DNA from: Paenibacillus sp. KS-LC4
GTDB taxonomy: Bacteria > Bacillota > Bacilli > Paenibacillales > Paenibacillaceae
DNA: 64,000 nucleotides
Direction: 5' to 3'
Assembly: GCF_036894955.1 (NCBI RefSeq)
Contig: NZ_CP145905.1
Location: 1,433,501-1,497,500, forward strand
The translations under genes and the position numbers were made by a program. Numbering within the stretch: the first letter of the stretch is position 1; every line of letters begins with the position of its first letter. This document shows, piece by piece, positions 42,661 to 51,217 of the stretch. The notes below the pieces were generated by a model. The model did not search any database, was not told the DNA's origin, and was given only the letters and a program-made list of their open reading frames with translations.

Positions 42661-43866
42661 ATGCGATACTTTGATTATTTTACCTGGGAGGAAGAAGAAG
42701 CGGTTTTCTTCTCGGCACCTACCCCATTTGATCATACGACGGAGCGGGAGCTACTCGCTTATGCCGTCGGAGCTGCTTTATATTGTCCGGCTACCCGCCA
42801 AACGATTTCCGAAGACATTTTAAACCGCAAGCATGAAGGTTTGACGACGATGGTCATTGATCTGGAGGATGCGGTTGGCGACCAATTGGTGGAAATGGCG
42901 GAGGACTCTTTGCTGCAGCAAATTTTCCGGTTATCCTCTTTTTTGAAAATTGGATCGTTATCACGTGAGCATCTTCCTCTCCTATTCATTCGCATTCGCA
43001 GCGCGCAGCAGCTCGCCCGCATGATCGAACGGCTGGAAGAAAAGATAAGCCTCATTACCGGCTTTATTTTTCCTAAATTTACAGCAGCAAATGGCGAGGC
43101 TTATTTTAGCCAGATTGCGGCTTTTAACTGTCAGCAGAGCGAGGGGTCACCCGTGCTTTATGGGCTTCCTATATTAGAGACTCCTGCTATTATTTATCGC
43201 GAGTCTCGCATGGAGGAATTGCTGGCGATTAAGCAGCTTCTGGATCGTTATAAGCGTTATGTACTCAACGTCCGTATTGGAGCGACAGACTTCTCCAGCT
43301 TGTTTGGGCTGCGTCGCAGCAAAACGATGACGATATACGATATTTTGCCTGTTCGCGATTGTATGGCGGATATTATAAATGTATTTGGCCGAGTAGACTC
43401 CTCTTATGTCATCTCGGGACCGGTATGGGAATATTTTTCAAGCAGCAAGCAGGCTCCTGTTCCCTCGTTGTTTCCTTTGCAGCCGGAGCAGTCGTCAGGT
43501 AGAGGCGAGCGCTGGCCACTCCGGCAGTCAGCGGCACCCGAAACGGATGGTTTACTGCGTGAGGTCATGATGGACAAGGAAAACGGCATTATTGGCAAAA
43601 CCATTATTCACCCGTCGCATATTCGTCCGGTGCAATCCCTCTATGCCGTTACTTATGAGGAATACATGGATGCTCAAAGCATTATAGCTAGCCAAAATGG
43701 CTATATTGGTGTACTTAAGAGCGATTATGCCAATAAGATGAATGAAGTAAAACCCCATATGAATTGGGCTAATCGAGTTATTGCAAGATCAAAAATATAC
43801 GGGGTGCTGCATGAAGAACAACATTTTATCGCCTTACTCGCAAGCCAAGAGCAAGCATACGTATAA
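42661..43866 (+). CDS. Ter-linked HpcH/HpaI-like C-C bond lyase
   Basis: This 401-residue TIM-barrel protein of the HpcH/HpaI/CitE superfamily splits or forms carbon-carbon bonds using a divalent metal. The metal-site motif TMVIDLEDAVGD is near residue 72, GFIFPKF near 138, and PILETPAIIYR near 176. In Ter islands this family is predicted to act in synthesis of a nucleoside-like compound. The ATG at 42661 has AGGAGG 8 nt upstream. Its 3' end overlaps the next gene by 56 nt, an unusually long overlap. Confidence 0.82.
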   Translation: MRYFDYFTWEEEEAVFFSAPTPFDHTTERELLAYAVGAALYCPATRQTISEDILNRKHEGLTTMVIDLEDAVGDQLVEMAEDSLLQQIFRLSSFLKIGSLSREHLPLLFIRIRSAQQLARMIERLEEKISLITGFIFPKFTAANGEAYFSQIAAFNCQQSEGSPVLYGLPILETPAIIYRESRMEELLAIKQLLDRYKRYVLNVRIGATDFSSLFGLRRSKTMTIYDILPVRDCMADIINVFGRVDSSYVISGPVWEYFSSSKQAPVPSLFPLQPEQSSGRGERWPLRQSAAPETDGLLREVMMDKENGIIGKTIIHPSHIRPVQSLYAVTYEEYMDAQSIIASQNGYIGVLKSDYANKMNEVKPHMNWANRVIARSKIYGVLHEEQHFIALLASQEQAYV

Positions 43867-45244
43867 CATTTTAGATAATCTTAAGGTTACGGTTACGGTG
43901 ACAGCAAACCCATTCGGGTTATCGCCGGATACGCTGTTTGCTATGGCAGCGCGGATGAACAAGAAGCGGGCCTTTCTGTTTGTCAGCAAAGTGCTGGGCA
44001 AGCATCTGCCTGTTAATCCTTATACTTCGCTGCTAAGCGGTTCGGCTTTGTCTCTGCTGCTTTATAAACGGTACGCTCAGGACGAGCAGCAGCATAGGCT
44101 GGCTAATGAACTGCTTGCTGCTGCCATCGAAGGCTTGACTAAACCGGAGCGTTCTGAGCAGGTTTATCATCAAGTGATTGACGCAAAGCTTAAGCTGCCT
44201 GAACAGGCGTTGTTCATCGGTTTTGCTGAAACAGCAACTGCGCTTGGTCACAGCATGTTTCGCGTGTTCAGTGCGAATTGCACGTATCTTCACACGACCA
44301 GAGAGCAGATTCCGGCGATGGAATCGCTCATTAGCTTTGAAGAGGAGCATTCCCACGCAGTGGCCCATCGCTGCTACGCCTTGGATGCTGCTTTTTTTAA
44401 CGGTAAAGAGCCAATCGTTCTCGTCGATGATGAGCTCACGACTGGTAAAACAGCCTTGAATATAATACGGGATATCCAAAGGCAATTTCCCCGTCAACAA
44501 TATATAGTAGCTTCGCTGCTCGATTGGAGAACAGAAGCGGATGAGCAGCGTTTTGTAGAAGCCGCGCTGGAGCTTGGCGTATCCATTGAGGTTTTGTCGC
44601 TAATGAAGGGTGCTATCGAAGCGAAAGGAAGCTCGCCGGAGCAGGTAGCGGCCAGTGCACAGACGAGGGCTGAGGCGTCAGCAAGCGGTCGCCTGAATAA
44701 AATGTATTTGGACGAGCTGTTCGAGCTTGCATCCTACAGCTCGGTTGATTCAGCGGGAGTGGTGAATGCTTCGCCTTATGTGGCAGGAACGGGACGCTTC
44801 GGCGTTCATTCCAGCGATAATGGAACGCTTGATGCAAGCATTGCAGCGACTGGAGCTCAGCTGAGAAGTATGCGGGTGGGAGAACGCACATTATGTCTGG
44901 GCACGGGCGAGTTTATGTATATTCCGATGCGAATAGCAGCGGAGCTGGGGCAAGGTGTATTTTACCATTCAACGACGAGAAGCCCTGTGCATCCGATTAA
45001 CAAGCCAGATTATGCGATTAAGTCGGGACAAGCGTTTCCATCACCGGAAGATGAGCAGGTGCGCAACTTTTTTTATAATGTCGGTGTCTCGCAATACGAC
45101 GATTGTTTTATTTTTGCAGAGCGCGATTGGCCAGAGGAACGTTTTGCCCCCTTGCTGTCGGCGCTGCAAACATGTGGATTTAAGCAGATTAACGTCATTA
45201 TTTGCGGTCCATCAAAGGGCAGTCATAAGGAGGAAATGGCATGA
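43811..45244 (+). CDS. Phosphoribosyltransferase-TRSP domain protein
   Basis: This 477-residue protein has an N-terminal PRTase domain with the PRPP-binding loop IVLVDDELTTGKTALN near residue 202, and a C-terminal domain holding the eponymous Thr-Arg-Ser-Pro motif (STTRSPVHPI near 390). It presumably joins a base-like acceptor to phosphoribose. The ATG at 43811 lies inside the lyase gene, behind GGGGTG. Its stop overlaps the next start (ATGA). It belongs to the Ter-associated biosynthetic set. Confidence 0.82.
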   Translation: MKNNILSPYSQAKSKHTYNILDNLKVTVTVTANPFGLSPDTLFAMAARMNKKRAFLFVSKVLGKHLPVNPYTSLLSGSALSLLLYKRYAQDEQQHRLANELLAAAIEGLTKPERSEQVYHQVIDAKLKLPEQALFIGFAETATALGHSMFRVFSANCTYLHTTREQIPAMESLISFEEEHSHAVAHRCYALDAAFFNGKEPIVLVDDELTTGKTALNIIRDIQRQFPRQQYIVASLLDWRTEADEQRFVEAALELGVSIEVLSLMKGAIEAKGSSPEQVAASAQTRAEASASGRLNKMYLDELFELASYSSVDSAGVVNASPYVAGTGRFGVHSSDNGTLDASIAATGAQLRSMRVGERTLCLGTGEFMYIPMRIAAELGQGVFYHSTTRSPVHPINKPDYAIKSGQAFPSPEDEQVRNFFYNVGVSQYDDCFIFAERDWPEERFAPLLSALQTCGFKQINVIICGPSKGSHKEEMA

Positions 45245-46422
45245 GCAGAAGCTTGCTTGAACAACGGTTGCAAAAACCAATCGGAGCTCCGAAGCCGCTT
45301 GGCAGTTATAAGCCTTCCGACGTCGTTTTTCTATTGAAGGATTTGAGCGATGTGCAGTTGGAGCGGGGGACGGAGGATCGCGAGGAAGCGATTCAATCCG
45401 GCGTGCATTATTCAGAAATGCTGCCTGTCGAATATCAGCCAACACCAGAATACATTAAGTTGTTTCACCAGACCTTGACGGAGTCTGCGCAGCGGGTTGC
45501 ACTTGCTGCGGGCATCGTAGCCGAGCAGGTAATCAAACGCAGCGGCAAGCATACGGTACTTGTTTCTTTAGCGCGAGCGGGCACGCCTATTGGCATTCTT
45601 ATGAAGCGCTACATAGAAGAGACGTTTGGGCTCGATGTGCCCCATTACAGCATCTCTATTATCCGCGGCAAGGGCATTGATGAAAATGCGCTGCTCTACA
45701 TTTTGCAGCAGCATGGCCCCGAAGCGAAGCTTCAATTCGTCGATGGTTGGACGGGCAAAGGGGCGATTACCCAGGTTCTGCTTGAAGCCTGTCGAACCTT
45801 TAAGCAGAAGTATGGAATCGAGCTGGATGCGGAGCTGGCGGTACTGGCCGATCCTGCATGCAGTACAAGTATATTCGGTACACGCGAGGATTTCCTCATT
45901 CCGAGTGCCTGCCTTAATTCTACCGTGTCCGGTCTGATGAGCCGCACGGTGTTGAGGGCCGATATTATTGGCCCGGATGATTTTCACGGAGCGAAGTTTT
46001 ATAAGGAATGGGTGAAGGAAGACCTATCGAATCATTTTATTGATACGATATCCGCTTATTTTAGCAAAATAGCGCAGCAGGCGAAGCAGGAAGCTGTAAA
46101 GCTGATGGATGAGAAGGCATTAGCCACTTGGCAGGGACTGAAGGATATTAAGGCCATTCAGAAGCTTTACGGCATCGAGGATATTAACTTAGTGAAGCCG
46201 GGCGTAGGGGAGACGACACGGGTGCTGCTGCGGCGCGTGCCTTGGAAAATTCTCGTTGACCGTCTGGATAATCCGGGGCTCCAGCATATTTTACTTCTCG
46301 CAAGCGATCGCGGCGTTCCGGTGGAAGTGTTTCCCGAGCTGACTTATTCCTGCTGCGGCATTATTAAACCGAAAAATAAGAAGGCGGAGAGTGCAGCTTC
46401 CGCCGAGGAGGAAGCTGTATGA
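45241..46422 (+). CDS. StiP/PELOTA family protein
   Basis: This 393-residue protein is usually labelled cysteine protease StiP. Its core contains PRTase-like loops (LVSLARAGTPIGILMKR near residue 102 and QFVDGWTGKGAITQ near 162), so a second phosphoribosyltransferase is more likely than a protease. The C-terminal segment VPWKILVDRLDNPGLQHILLLAS with VPVEVFPELTYSCCGII resembles the PELOTA RNA-binding fold. It overlaps both neighbouring genes by 4 nt, consistent with one polycistronic module. Confidence 0.8.
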   Translation: MSRSLLEQRLQKPIGAPKPLGSYKPSDVVFLLKDLSDVQLERGTEDREEAIQSGVHYSEMLPVEYQPTPEYIKLFHQTLTESAQRVALAAGIVAEQVIKRSGKHTVLVSLARAGTPIGILMKRYIEETFGLDVPHYSISIIRGKGIDENALLYILQQHGPEAKLQFVDGWTGKGAITQVLLEACRTFKQKYGIELDAELAVLADPACSTSIFGTREDFLIPSACLNSTVSGLMSRTVLRADIIGPDDFHGAKFYKEWVKEDLSNHFIDTISAYFSKIAQQAKQEAVKLMDEKALATWQGLKDIKAIQKLYGIEDINLVKPGVGETTRVLLRRVPWKILVDRLDNPGLQHILLLASDRGVPVEVFPELTYSCCGIIKPKNKKAESAASAEEEAV

Positions 46423-47270
46423 TTTTCGCCAGTGATCTTGATCAGACGCTCATTTATTCCACGAGATCAATGGGGCTGGTAAATGCGGAGGGCTCGGGTG
46501 TTGTAATGCCTGCAGAAACGAAGGATGGTCAAGTGCTGTCGTATTTTTTGACGGATATGCTTCCGCTGCTGCAAGCTATTGCGCAGGAGGTTCATTTTAT
46601 ACCGGTGACGACCCGGACGATAGAGCAGTACAAGCGAATTGAGCTGTTTCGAGACCATATAGCGCCAACGTATGCGATCACTAGCAATGGCGGCAATATT
46701 TTAGTAAATGGGGTGCAGGACGAAGCATGGAGCTTGCATATTCAGAAGCTCATTGCGGCTAGCGCAGCTCCGGCGGCGGAAATAAAAGCGATTTTTGATG
46801 AGGTGGCCACCAGCGATTGGATTCATGGGGCGCGTTATTGCGACGAGCTTTTTTACGCCTACGTTATTGATCGTGAGCGGATGCCGACAGAGCAGGTGAG
46901 TCGTGCTGTGGAACGAATTACAGCGCTGGGCTGGAAAGTGTCCGTTCAAGGACGCAAAATTTATCTCGTGCCGAACGAGGTGAGCAAAAGCGCGGCGCTC
47001 TTGCATTTGAAGCAGCAGCTTGGAGCGACGGTCGTTGCGGCCTCCGGCGATTCCTTGCTCGACCAGTGTCTGCTTGATGCGGCAAGTCATGCCATTGCGC
47101 CAAGACATGGCGAGCTATATCGTCAGGAGCAGCGTGAGCCAGGAAATAGGGCTTACACCTTTACAACGAATTCGGGCATTATGGCTTCGCAGCAAATTTT
47201 GGACTTTGTATCGACCGTCATGGCTGAGCTTAAGACAGCAGCGGCATTCGAAAGGAAGGCAAACGTATGA
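46419..47270 (+). CDS. HAD superfamily phosphatase, Ter-linked
   Basis: This 283-residue cytoplasmic phosphatase of the Cof/sucrose-phosphatase-like HAD type has motif I DLDQT at residues 6-10, motif II VTTRT near 66 and a late GDSLLD motif near 207 (Asp pair for magnesium). It would dephosphorylate the product of the two PRTase-like enzymes. It is joined to both neighbours by ATGA overlaps. Confidence 0.82.
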   Translation: MIFASDLDQTLIYSTRSMGLVNAEGSGVVMPAETKDGQVLSYFLTDMLPLLQAIAQEVHFIPVTTRTIEQYKRIELFRDHIAPTYAITSNGGNILVNGVQDEAWSLHIQKLIAASAAPAAEIKAIFDEVATSDWIHGARYCDELFYAYVIDRERMPTEQVSRAVERITALGWKVSVQGRKIYLVPNEVSKSAALLHLKQQLGATVVAASGDSLLDQCLLDAASHAIAPRHGELYRQEQREPGNRAYTFTTNSGIMASQQILDFVSTVMAELKTAAAFERKANV

Positions 47271-48298
47271 GCAACGTAACAAAAGTATGGTTCAACCGCT
47301 GGTTTTCGGTCGCTTATCATTATATGAATGCGATTCGCAACAATAGCGATGGTGCAGCCTTTGAGCTGTATGGCACACATGCCGATCCGAAGCATATGTC
47401 GCTGCAAGCTTGCGATGTGGCGGAGATTGAGCCGTCTGTCCAAGGCGAGGCTTACGTTGATTTTTGCATTGAATTCTGTTTGAGGCACAAAATAGATGTG
47501 TTCGTCCCAAGGCTGAATATGCTGGATATTGTGAAGAGCATCAAGCGTTTTGATGAAATAGGCGTGAAAGTCGTCGTTTGTCAAGATGAGGAGCTGCTTG
47601 GCAAGCTGATGGTCAAGGATCTGTTTTATGAATCGGTGAGCGAAAGCGGCATTATGGTCATTCCCGATTATCATGTCGTTTCAACGGCAGAGCTGTTTAA
47701 GGCTGCCTATGACGAATTGGCTTCAAAAGGGCATCGCGTTTGCTTTAAGCCAACGGATGGCGAAGGCGGACAAGGCTTTCGCATCATTGACAATGAGCGC
47801 GACAAGCTGGCGGATTTGTTCGGCTCGGTTTCACGCGCGCTGTCGTTTGAAGAGGTGTACCGTACTTTGTCGACTGTCCCGCAGTTTGGCGATTTAATGG
47901 TCATGGAGCTGCTTGACGGGTTTGAATATAGCATTGATTGTTTGGCTGCGCCTAACGGAGAACTGCTTGCCGCAGTTCCGCGCCGCAAAGCCGGAGGTCG
48001 TCTGCGCCTATTGGACAATGTGCCGGAATTGCTGGAAATTGCCCAGAGGGTTTCAGAAACGTACAAAATCCCTTACAATTATAATATACAAATGAAATAC
48101 AAAAATGGAGTGCCCAAGCTTCTGGAGATTAATCCGCGGATGTCTGGCGGTCTCCATGTCTCCTGTCTGAGCGGCATCAACTTTCCTTATCTGGCAGTCA
48201 AGCTAGCGCTAGGTGGAACGGTAGGCAAGCTGACGCCTGAATATGGCGTGCTTGCCAGTCATGTTGAGCAGCCCATGCGAATGAGAGCATTCGAATAG
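47267..48298 (+). CDS. ATP-grasp ligase, Ter-linked
   Basis: This 343-residue ATP-grasp enzyme forms carboxylate-amine-type bonds using ATP. Visible are the ATP lid GHRVCFKPTDGEGGQGFRI near residue 154, VMELLDGFEYSIDCLA near 213, and the magnesium site LEINPRMSGG near 285. It completes the predicted pathway (lyase, two PRTases, phosphatase, ligase). Its start overlaps the HAD stop. Non-core residues differ from carbamoyl-phosphate and biotin enzymes, so the substrate is open. Confidence 0.83.
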   Translation: MSNVTKVWFNRWFSVAYHYMNAIRNNSDGAAFELYGTHADPKHMSLQACDVAEIEPSVQGEAYVDFCIEFCLRHKIDVFVPRLNMLDIVKSIKRFDEIGVKVVVCQDEELLGKLMVKDLFYESVSESGIMVIPDYHVVSTAELFKAAYDELASKGHRVCFKPTDGEGGQGFRIIDNERDKLADLFGSVSRALSFEEVYRTLSTVPQFGDLMVMELLDGFEYSIDCLAAPNGELLAAVPRRKAGGRLRLLDNVPELLEIAQRVSETYKIPYNYNIQMKYKNGVPKLLEINPRMSGGLHVSCLSGINFPYLAVKLALGGTVGKLTPEYGVLASHVEQPMRMRAFE

Positions 48299-48332
48299 AA
48301 GCGAGCGGCACGGCAGGTTGGAGGGTGAGAGA

Positions 48333-49013
48333 GTGATTCAGAAACGCTCGATTATCGGAGCGGCAATCGGACTTGTCATTGCCGCTGCAACAAGCTGGCT
48401 GCTGCCAGAATTTATAACGGTGCTTATCCCTGTTGCTGCTACGCTTGCGGGTGTAGTGCTGGATGAGAAGAGGCTGCTGCGCAAGACGAATATTATCGAC
48501 GCGATTCCATCACCAGCCCGTGCTCCTTCAGAGCCCAGGCAGCTGCCAGAAGCTGAGCAGGCCTCTTCATCTGATGGGGGCGGCGGGGCATTTGCACCAG
48601 CACAAGCGATTAGTCCTATCTTTGAGCCGGTGCTTGAGTATTTAGAGGTGCTGGAGGATATGGTCATTTCCGAAGGGCAGAAAAATACGCTGGACAATGA
48701 AATTGTCGAGAAGGCCTGCTCGCTTTTTCTCCGTCTGCATCGTGTATTGCCGCTACTGTCTGAGCTAAACAATGATGAAATTAATCATACGGTCAGACGG
48801 CTTGTGCTCAAGGAGCTTAACAGCGTCATTAATCCCTTCTTGAGACTTAGTGGCGACTCCAAGACGAAAAACCGCCGAATTTTGCTTAATGGTTTGCGGG
48901 ATATTAATACAAAAATTTCGGAAATTGTTGCAACGATTGAACATAAGGATTTGATGGAGCTGCAAACCAAGGCGGAGGTTATTCACAAACGCTATAACTA
49001 CTCGGAGTTTTAA
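48333..49013 (+). CDS. xpaC: XpaC-like membrane-anchored protein
   Basis: This 226-residue protein has two N-terminal membrane helices (SIIGAAIGLVIAAATSWLL and FITVLIPVAATLAGVVL), a low-complexity linker (Pro/Ser/Gly, about 55-90) and a helical cytosolic domain with LNNDEINHTVRRLVLKEL and INTKISEIVATIEHKD. This layout and its place before telA match XpaC, paired with YaaN in Bacillus. The start is GTG at 48333, with GGAGG 8 nt upstream. It may recruit TelA to the membrane. Confidence 0.7.
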   Translation: MIQKRSIIGAAIGLVIAAATSWLLPEFITVLIPVAATLAGVVLDEKRLLRKTNIIDAIPSPARAPSEPRQLPEAEQASSSDGGGGAFAPAQAISPIFEPVLEYLEVLEDMVISEGQKNTLDNEIVEKACSLFLRLHRVLPLLSELNNDEINHTVRRLVLKELNSVINPFLRLSGDSKTKNRRILLNGLRDINTKISEIVATIEHKDLMELQTKAEVIHKRYNYSEF

Positions 49014-49053
49014 AGGCATGTCAGCTTGAAAATCCGTGGGGGAGGGTACAAAA

Positions 49054-50160
49054 GTGTCCATACAAACGATTCAATTGAAAAAAGAAGACGAGCAGAAGGC
49101 CGTCCAGGAAGCGGCCGTTATTATTCAGAAGGTAGCTCAGGCCGATACGCTGTCGCTCGATGGCTTGATGGACGAGATGGGCAAGCTAGGGGCTAAGACG
49201 CAGGAGCGCGCAGGAGCGACGCTGAAGCAGCTGGAGCGTCCGGTTGCTGCCCTGATGTCGGGTGGGTCAAGCCAAGTATCAAATCTGATTTTGTCGCTGC
49301 GTAATGAATGTGAATCTTTGCAGCAAAGTAAAAATGTCGGCTTCATTGGCAAGCTGATCCGCAAGTCGCCTGTGAAAAATTACGTTTATAAATATCAGTC
49401 GGTAAGGACGAATATTGATGCCATTGTGCAAGGGCTGCGCGACGGCAAGGATGGCCTTGAAGAGAGCATCGTGAATATGCGTACGCTCAAGCGCAGCTCG
49501 CTTGAGGAAATTTATTCGCTGCAAGAGAAGATTGCGATGGGCAACAAGCTCAAGGAGCTATTTGAAACGGAAATTGCCAAGCCGGAAAATGAGCAGCGCA
49601 AAACGTATCTGGAGCGTGGGCTGCGTAAGGTCGTTACCCGCATTCAGTCGATGACTGAGGATATATTGCTGTTTAATCAGGCAGTTGCCGCGACGGACAT
49701 TGTTAATGACAACAGCGACAAGCTGATTGATGCAGTCAACAACAGCATTTATAAAGCGTCGAATCTAATTACGGTGTCGGCGATGATTACGCTTGCTATC
49801 GAGGATCAGTTAAAAATCGCCAATGCAGTAGAAAGTGTAAACAGCACGATTGAAGACCAGTTCAAGCGCAATGCTGAGCTGCTCAAAACGTCAACAGAAA
49901 AGTCAGCGGAGCTGCTCAAAAAGCCAGCGATGTCGCTTGAGGCTGTCAATACGGCGATTGCCGATCTGATTACAGCGCTCGATACATCGGAGAAATCAAA
50001 CCGTGACATTATCGCGACCTGCAAAACGCATACGGAGAAGCTGGCGCAAATTAATCAGAATATGTCGAAGCGTCTAGGTCTTGCGACTGGTGGACAACCG
50101 CAAGCGTCTATCTCAAGCGGAGCTGCTGGCGGTAATGAAATGGACAGGCTGCTCAGCTAA
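49054..50160 (+). CDS. telA: TelA family toxic anion resistance protein
   Basis: This 368-residue, almost entirely helical TelA/YaaN/KlaA family protein has long coiled-coil segments (EEIYSLQEKIAMGNKLKELFE, QNMSKRLGLATGG). Members protect against tellurite, nisin and other wall-active stresses by an unknown mechanism, often with TerD proteins or XpaC. The start is GTG at 49054 with GGGGGAGGG 7 nt upstream. It follows xpaC by 40 nt. A small membrane-peptide gene lies just downstream. Confidence 0.87.
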   Translation: MSIQTIQLKKEDEQKAVQEAAVIIQKVAQADTLSLDGLMDEMGKLGAKTQERAGATLKQLERPVAALMSGGSSQVSNLILSLRNECESLQQSKNVGFIGKLIRKSPVKNYVYKYQSVRTNIDAIVQGLRDGKDGLEESIVNMRTLKRSSLEEIYSLQEKIAMGNKLKELFETEIAKPENEQRKTYLERGLRKVVTRIQSMTEDILLFNQAVAATDIVNDNSDKLIDAVNNSIYKASNLITVSAMITLAIEDQLKIANAVESVNSTIEDQFKRNAELLKTSTEKSAELLKKPAMSLEAVNTAIADLITALDTSEKSNRDIIATCKTHTEKLAQINQNMSKRLGLATGGQPQASISSGAAGGNEMDRLLS

Positions 50161-50251
50161 ATAGCGCATAAATTAAAGAAGGCTCGTTCTATTTTAGCAA
50201 CAAGACACATAGATGGCCCCGCTCATTCATAGGCTTAACAAAAGCGATGTA

Positions 50252-50371
50252 ATGAGAGGATGGTTGTCTTTGATTGCAGTAGGCACGCTCGGCTTATTGA
50301 TTATAACGTTGATGATCGTTGCCAGCAGCGAACGGGTGGAGGCTATTGTAGAGCGGCATAATCAATTATAA
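50252..50371 (+). CDS. Small single-helix membrane protein
   Basis: A 39-residue frame encodes a hydrophobic helix (LIAVGTLGLLIITLMIV) and an amphipathic tail (ASSERVEAIVERHNQL), an N-in single-pass layout. The ATG at 50252 has no good ribosome site. A TTG at 50264 behind GAGAGG gives 35 residues and may be the true start. It lies 91 bp after telA in the same orientation and could be a regulator or subunit of the membrane-associated Ter components. No homologue is known to me. Confidence 0.5.
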   Translation: MRGWLSLIAVGTLGLLIITLMIVASSERVEAIVERHNQL

Positions 50372-50613
50372 GCGTGGGCAGGGCCGTATTTTCTGTAATT
50401 TAAGAAGATGCGGCCATTGTTCTATATTTCTCGGAATGAAACACAACGCGCCCGCCAATGGACGGCTGCCGTCATTTAGCCTTGAAATATAAGAATGTAT
50501 AAGCTGCGAGAATAGCGTCGAAATTTATATAATATTAGCGTAATGGCGGATCATTTGGTAAAATTGACTTATCGGAAGATTTTGGGCCTGCTGCTCGTAA
50601 GGAGGGAACGATA

Positions 50614-51171
50614 ATGTTGGATTTTTCATTTGAGATGCTGGATGAATACACAATAAACGTAGAATACGTTTTTGGCAGCGAGAAATTTATATTTAATTTA
50701 TTTTATTCAAATGATAATTGGACCATTCATCCCTTTGATGGCATCCTATTAAAAAATCGTGATTTATGTCGCAGCGTCATGAGTGATTTGTTTCAAAACA
50801 AATCGTTCCAAATTATGCTGGCGAAAGAAAATATTATTTTATCAGCGATTCGATCCTCGGTAAATTTGAATCCTTATGAGGATGAGGAGCCTATGCCGGA
50901 GCCAGAGAGGCTGCGGGGCGAGCGTTATGGCGGTGATGGAGGCGGCCGCGCCGAGCGGAGCGAGCTGGATGATTTCATCAATAGCCACACATTGGATGAA
51001 ATTTTGGAGCTGGAGCGCAGCTTGATTGAGGAGCGGACAACCCTTTTTAAATCGGTGCTGCAGAAAATGTTTATGGATGGCCTTGGGCCAGGCGACAGTG
51101 AATTTAATCAAATTCAGGAGCTTGTGAAGGCGTATAAGAGGGCGAGCGAGGACATCGCCAAAATTCGGTAA
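50614..51171 (+). CDS. Hypothetical protein upstream of the ECF sigma gene
   Basis: This is a 185-residue soluble, acidic protein. Its N-terminal half (SFEMLDEYTINVEYVFGSEKFIFNLFYSNDN) looks like a small beta domain. A Glu/Pro/Gly-rich linker with GGDGGGRAERSE separates it from a helical C-terminus (DEILELERSLIEERTTLF). The ATG has AAGGAGGG 7 nt upstream. The sigma gene begins 46 nt after its stop, so the pair is likely one transcript. It lacks the zinc-binding motif and membrane helix of usual anti-sigma factors, but a regulatory role is possible. Confidence 0.6.
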   Translation: MLDFSFEMLDEYTINVEYVFGSEKFIFNLFYSNDNWTIHPFDGILLKNRDLCRSVMSDLFQNKSFQIMLAKENIILSAIRSSVNLNPYEDEEPMPEPERLRGERYGGDGGGRAERSELDDFINSHTLDEILELERSLIEERTTLFKSVLQKMFMDGLGPGDSEFNQIQELVKAYKRASEDIAKIR

Positions 51172-51217
51172 TGCCAATGTTAAAGTCTATTATCCTATTT
51201 AAGTTTGGAGAGAAACT

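Noticed and set aside
50437..50462. TGAAAC motif considered as an ECF promoter before the sigma-factor operon
   Set aside because: No CGTA/CGTC lies 15-18 bp downstream.
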